From contig CAWBCI010000084.1 in NCBI GenBank assembly GCA_963787195.1, forward strand, positions 1 through 9,210: a stretch of DNA of 9,210 nt. Direction: 5' to 3'. The DNA is from CAWBCI01 sp963787195. GTDB taxonomy: Bacteria; Bacteroidota; Bacteroidia; Bacteroidales; JAGOPY01. The position numbers and the translations under genes were made by a program. This document shows positions 5,747 through 9,210 of the stretch, one piece after another. Each line of letters opens with the position of its first letter. Positions within the stretch are counted from its first letter, which is position 1. The notes under the pieces were generated by a model. It was not told the origin of the DNA, did no database searches, and saw only the letters and a program-made list of their open reading frames with translations.

Positions 5747-5803
5747 TTTTGACCTGGTCAGAAAGTGTAAAATTACAGATATTTCTCTGGCTTTTATAAT
5801 AAA

Positions 5804-8389
5804 TCAACTCAAGCCTTTGCTGATGTTTTTTTTCTTGAGGATGGCCCTGATCTGCTTTATCACATTTCTGACTTCCTTTTCAATTGCTTTAAGCTCTTTC
5901 TGCGAATCACCCGCCGGCTTTGATTTCCGGAAATCCTTTTCTGCTTTTTTGAGCATCCGGAATAATTTATCAGCACCGACATATTTCGACGGAGGAGACA
6001 ACTTATGTGCCTGTTCGGATATCTGCTGCCAATCTTCCTTTCCCAGTGCCAGCTTCATAGCAGCTATACCTTGTTGAGCTGAAATAATATATTTCTCCAG
6101 CATCTCCCTGAAAAAAGATTCATCCCCATTGCTCAGCTTCCAAAGAGCTGCTATATCTAAAGGCTGTTCATCTTTTTCAATAAGCACATTCTTTATATTT
6201 TCCTTTTTTTCATCTAAGCCAGCAATTTCTTTTTCATCTTTATTTTTATTTTTTTCAAGGACTGAAGATATCACCTTAAGTAACTCAGCCTCCGCGAATG
6301 GTTTCGGAAGAAATGCAGCCATTCCGGCATCCCGGTATAACTGACGATCTTCATCAGAAACAGCGGCCGTGAGCGCAATCAAAGGTATCCCGGGTTTGAT
6401 TTTCCGGATCTCTCTTGCCGCTTCTATACCATTCATTTCCGGCATACGGACATCCAGTAAAATCACATCAAAATCCTGTTTAAGAACCAGGGCCAGGACT
6501 TCATGTCCATTTTCAGCTTCCTTATATTTTATCTGATGTTTCTCCAGAATGGAGCGGAGGAGTTTGCGGTTAAATTCTTCATCATCAGCCAACAAAATAT
6601 TCAATCCCTTGAGGTCCCCGGCTTCCGTTTCCACAAGTTGTTCCCGTGGCAGGTCATTTTCAGATCCCGAATCAAAAGGTATACTCACACTGATCGTGGT
6701 GCCCTTTCCCCTGCGGCTGAATACCTCTATTGTTCCTTTCATAAGCTCCGTCAGCTTTTTCGTGATCGCAAGACCAAGGCCTGTTCCTCCGGGAATAGCC
6801 CTGGAGCTGGATTCCACCTGTTCAAACTCCCCGAAGATCTTTTCCAGATCGGGTTTATCCATACCTATACCAGTGTCTGCCACTTCGATTTTCAGGATCA
6901 GACCGTTTTCCAGGAGGTTCTGACGGAACATTTTAATGGTGACTTTTCCTTTCGAAGTAAATTTAATGGCATTTCCGGCAAGGTTCAGAATGATCTGCTG
7001 AACTCTGACCGGATCACCCAGGAGAATTTCGGGTATATCTTCATCCAGGAAATAAGTAAGGCTGATGTTTTTATTTTTTGCAAGACTTTCCAGTAAAGCG
7101 AAAGAATCTTTTAAAACACCGGCGGGCCTGAATCCTTTCATTTCAAGTTTGAGTTTGCCAGCCTGTAGTTTTGAATAATCCAATACATCATTTATAATAT
7201 GCAGCAGGTAATCCACCGATTTTCGTATAATATCCAAATTTTCTCTTTGGGGCCTGTCGAGCGAAGAGGACAACAATTGCTCGGTGAAGCCTGAAATGGC
7301 ATTCATAGGGGTCCTGATCTCATGACTCATATTGGCCAGGAAACGCTCCTTGGCTTTAGCCAGGTCTTCCGCTTCCTGCTTGGCGCTTCGCAATGCCTGC
7401 CGGTATTTATTATTATTCCTCACATAATTCACAATTACTATAGCTGCGAAGAGAAGCAGAATGGTAGCGGAAACACAGAAAGCCGCGATCAAAAATTTGG
7501 TCTCAGCGGCCAGTTTTTCAGTCATCTCCGTCTTCTGGGCTATAGTGTTCATTTGCATTCCTTCCATATAATTCACCAGGCTCCGGATCTGGTCCATTAT
7601 AAGCTTATCCTGTCGTATCAGCTCCAGGTCCCTGCTCTTCATTTTCTGTTCCAGGAGCTTCTCCTGCTTACGGATAGCCTTAACTTCTTCGCTGATATCC
7701 TTTAAAGCTTCCTTTTCCTTTGCAGTATCCGAGATGACGACAACTTGCTGTGGGACACCTGCAACAGCCATGGTATCCGTATCTTTATTCTTTTTAGATC
7801 CGAAGAGTCTTGCAAAAAAACCCTCCTTTTTTTTCCTCTCCTTTTTTCCGGATTCTACACTATCTATGACTGGATTTTGTTGAACCATCAGGGTGGTATC
7901 CCTCACAAGGGTATCGACCTTCTCCTGCATTTCCATGGTTTTAAGCACCTTGTCAAGAGCGGCTCGTCCACGGTATTTATCCTGGGAGGTGAGGAGCTCA
8001 TTCAGCAGGTTATATTTTTGTTCCACCATGTTTTCCAGGGAATCAATCAGGGGCATAGTTTGCTCGTCCCCTCCGGCAAGTTGCTGGAGTTCATCCAGTT
8101 TTTCATCGGTTTGACGGGCTTTTTCGTAAAAGAGGGCCAGATAATTATCATCTTTGGTCAGGCTGTATGATTTCACCGAGTTTTCAGCATCACTCAAATC
8201 ATTCAGTATATCTTTCACGATGATCAAAGGGGCGTCGGGGCGGGATTCATAACTGATAGTATCAACGATATGGTTCAGGCGCTGATAGGCCAAAATACCC
8301 GTAACGGCAACGATAGCAAGGATCAGGAAAAGAAGGCCCAGCACCTTGAATTCAAATGAGAACCGTTTTTCTGTATTTGGCTGATCCAT
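5804..8389 (-). CDS. Membrane hybrid histidine kinase with receiver and HPt domains
   Basis: The protein has 861 residues. TM1 (about 14-34) and TM2 (about 299-323) enclose a roughly 265-residue sensor region. It begins with a CHASE3-like helical stretch (45-165), has a very basic segment (181-202, KKERKKK and FFARLFGSKK) and continues as a coiled coil to TM2. The cytoplasmic part has HisKA with H356 in NMSHEIRTPMN, HATPase with N473, D505 in ADTGIGM and GGTGLGL (534-540), a receiver with D602/D603, phospho-acceptor D646, T674 and K696-P697, a charged linker (711-742), and an HPt domain with H795 in QAHKLSPPSKYVG. Every phosphorelay residue is present, so phosphate can pass H356 to D646 to H795 and then to D56 of the regulator encoded next. 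The signal cannot be told from sequence. The ATG at 8389 gives a short polar N-terminus before TM1. The gene leads the operon and diverges from coxB. Three homopolymer tracts (7814-7847) encode the basic segment. Confidence 0.95.
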   Translation of the reverse strand: MDQPNTEKRFSFEFKVLGLLFLILAIVAVTGILAYQRLNHIVDTISYESRPDAPLIIVKDILNDLSDAENSVKSYSLTKDDNYLALFYEKARQTDEKLDELQQLAGGDEQTMPLIDSLENMVEQKYNLLNELLTSQDKYRGRAALDKVLKTMEMQEKVDTLVRDTTLMVQQNPVIDSVESGKKERKKKEGFFARLFGSKKNKDTDTMAVAGVPQQVVVISDTAKEKEALKDISEEVKAIRKQEKLLEQKMKSRDLELIRQDKLIMDQIRSLVNYMEGMQMNTIAQKTEMTEKLAAETKFLIAAFCVSATILLLFAAIVIVNYVRNNNKYRQALRSAKQEAEDLAKAKERFLANMSHEIRTPMNAISGFTEQLLSSSLDRPQRENLDIIRKSVDYLLHIINDVLDYSKLQAGKLKLEMKGFRPAGVLKDSFALLESLAKNKNISLTYFLDEDIPEILLGDPVRVQQIILNLAGNAIKFTSKGKVTIKMFRQNLLENGLILKIEVADTGIGMDKPDLEKIFGEFEQVESSSRAIPGGTGLGLAITKKLTELMKGTIEVFSRRGKGTTISVSIPFDSGSENDLPREQLVETEAGDLKGLNILLADDEEFNRKLLRSILEKHQIKYKEAENGHEVLALVLKQDFDVILLDVRMPEMNGIEAAREIRKIKPGIPLIALTAAVSDEDRQLYRDAGMAAFLPKPFAEAELLKVISSVLEKNKNKDEKEIAGLDEKKENIKNVLIEKDEQPLDIAALWKLSNGDESFFREMLEKYIISAQQGIAAMKLALGKEDWQQISEQAHKLSPPSKYVGADKLFRMLKKAEKDFRKSKPAGDSQKELKAIEKEVRNVIKQIRAILKKKNISKGLS

Positions 8390-8406
8390 TGATATTCAAA
8401 TTAGAT

Positions 8407-8414
8407 TAAAGGTA
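8407..8414 (-). promoter_or_regulatory. Possible Bacteroidota -7 box for the kinase operon
   Basis: On the minus strand TACCTTTA fits the Bacteroidota -7 consensus TAnnTTTG except for the last base. No good TTTG (-33) is found at the expected distance; only ATG precedes it, 18 bp away. It lies 18 bp upstream of the kinase ATG, leaving a very short leader. This is a weak candidate. Confidence 0.25.
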
Positions 8415-8669
8415 GGGATAAAGCCTTTGATACATATGAACTGAAATATTCTTTTAGAATTTCCCAAAAACCCTGTATTGTAATGAAATATCAACAATTA
8501 AACCTATAAATTGTTTTAGCATTGGAATTGATCCCCCCACATGGCATTTATGATATTTTAACATTTTTGGAAAGAAGACCTGCTCCTTTCCACGATTCAA
8601 TTGTTTTTCATTACAAACCAGAATATTAACTGTTAATCATGAAATAAATTATAAGCCAAATGTTGTAAA

Positions 8670-8698
8670 AAAGCCGGCTGAATGCCGCTGCGGGCTTT
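8670..8698. terminator. Terminator-like hairpin between the divergent genes
   Basis: AAAGCC (8670-8675) pairs with GGCTTT (8693-8698), and a few further pairs continue inward past mismatches. On the plus strand TTTCTTTTC follows; on the minus strand the stem ends in TTTTTT. It could therefore act in either direction. It does not follow an identified gene on either strand. It may insulate coxB from upstream transcription, end an unrecognised small RNA in 8390-8669, or be an isolated repeat. The rest of 8390-8669 is AT-rich with no gene visible. Confidence 0.4.
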
Positions 8699-8718
8699 CT
8701 TTTCATTTCTGATTTTTG

Positions 8719-8726
8719 TATCTTCA
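8719..8726 (+). promoter_or_regulatory. Possible Bacteroidota -7 box for coxB
   Basis: TATCTTCA lies within GATTTTTGTATCTTCATCC and partly fits TAnnTTTG (four of six defined bases). The setting, a T-rich stretch then a purine-poor start region about 40 bp before the ATG, is typical, but no convincing -33 TTTG is visible. The leader to the coxB ATG would be about 35 bases and contains TAAGG 5 bp before the start codon. Confidence 0.3.
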
Positions 8727-8765
8727 TCCACCGAAATTAAACCGGTAAATTCACCAATAAGGCTT

Positions 8766-9210
8766 ATGAATTCAATCCGAGAATTTTTTGCGCAATTATT
8801 TCCTTCATATTCCGGTGAAGCTTACAACATTAACCATCTCTTTCTTCAATTTCTTATCCTGGCAGGTATTATTGTTGCCATCGTTGCCGGGATGGTTATC
8901 TTCGCCGCTATTTTTTACAATTCAAAGAAGCATCCCGGAGAACCCCGCCAGGTTTTCGGAAACAAGAAAATAGAAATTTTGTGGACGGTGGTTCCGCTTA
9001 TCCTGGTTTCACTTTTCTTCGTGCTTACCTTGAGGTCGATGCGTGAAATTAACCTTCCTTTCACTAAAGGACAGAAACCGGATATAGTGATCATCGCTCA
9101 TCAATGGTGGTGGGACATGCGCTATCCGAAAGAGAAGGTCATCACGGCCAATGAATTGCATATTCCGGTTGGAAAACGCCTTCTGATGCTGGTCGAATCG
9201 GCCGATGTGA
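8766..9210 (+). CDS. Cytochrome c oxidase subunit II, N-terminal part (runs off the window)
   Basis: The frame opens at ATG 8766 and stays open for 148 codons to the right edge. Subunit II receives electrons from cytochrome c through its CuA centre and passes them to subunit I of the terminal oxidase. Two membrane helices are visible: about residues 26-50 (LQFLILAGIIVAIVAGMVIF) and about 72-90 (LWTVVPLILVSLFFVLTL). Between them is the family motif KKIEILWTVVP. After the second helix come the periplasmic-domain motifs HQWWWDMRYP and ANELHIPVG, both characteristic of CoxB. The CuA ligands (CxxxC, H, M) would lie beyond the window and cannot be checked. TAAGG precedes the ATG by 5 bp. It is probably the first gene of a cox operon continuing to the right; no heme-lyase or subunit I gene is in view. 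It is divergent from the kinase operon, and a functional link between them is not implied. Confidence 0.93.
   Translation, partial: MNSIREFFAQLFPSYSGEAYNINHLFLQFLILAGIIVAIVAGMVIFAAIFYNSKKHPGEPRQVFGNKKIEILWTVVPLILVSLFFVLTLRSMREINLPFTKGQKPDIVIIAHQWWWDMRYPKEKVITANELHIPVGKRLLMLVESADV

Noticed and set aside
6503..7096. Plus-strand open frame of 197 codons opposite the kinase gene
   Set aside because: It is the antisense of well-conserved HATPase and receiver coding sequence and has no recognisable domain; similar antisense frames occur along both two-component genes.
8542..8555. TGGCATTTATG upstream of coxB as a sigma-54 site
   Set aside because: The -24 element is incomplete and there is AT instead of GC at the -12 position.

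Overview
The window most likely comes from a Bacteroidota chromosome, probably a Bacteroidales-type lineage. The grounds are an ORF6N-domain protein, a coiled-coil membrane protein of a type I know from Bacteroidota, weak or absent Shine-Dalgarno sequences, TAnnTTTG-like -7 boxes, and intergenic DNA full of AAATCCC-type and palindromic repeats. The start of a cytochrome c oxidase subunit II gene at the right edge indicates aerobic respiration. These are family-level recognitions made by eye; no search was run.

Layout. Positions 1-2576 are mostly non-coding repeat DNA: degenerate short repeats, two kinds of palindromic REP-like hairpin, a TTAGTCG heptamer array, and a 0.9 kb array of about five imperfect 150-179 bp units (1131-2056). 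Each unit carries a C-rich/G-rich hairpin and a strong G-quadruplex motif. The only gene here is a small minus-strand ORF6N protein (523-879) that ends right at the heptamer array. Pieces of the large repeat recur inverted at about 4010-4399. The inverted arms near 1984-2165 and 4081-4252 bracket the next gene, and a 31-bp exact copy of array sequence runs into the last codons of the response regulator.

Positions 2577-8389 hold three minus-strand genes. In transcription order they are a hybrid histidine kinase (8389-5804; HisKA, HATPase, REC and HPt domains), an NtrC-type sigma-54 activator (5746-4385) 57 bp downstream, and, after an 827-bp repeat-rich gap, a single-pass coiled-coil membrane protein (3557-2577). 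The kinase and regulator have every residue needed for a His-Asp-His-Asp phosphorelay. Upstream of the coiled-coil gene is a good sigma-54 site, TGGCAC then ATGC with GG and GC exactly 10 bp apart (3648-3633), and an imperfect inverted repeat lies further upstream (3714-3756). The simplest model, which is inference, is that the sensor detects an envelope signal and the regulator then switches on the coiled-coil envelope protein through sigma-54.

Positions 8390-8765 are an AT-rich divergent intergenic region with a terminator-like hairpin and weak promoter candidates. From 8766 a plus-strand coxB gene runs off the right edge. The most interesting points are the apparently closed sigma-54 circuit, the G-quadruplex repeat array, and the way repeat modules bracket and edit the ends of neighbouring genes.
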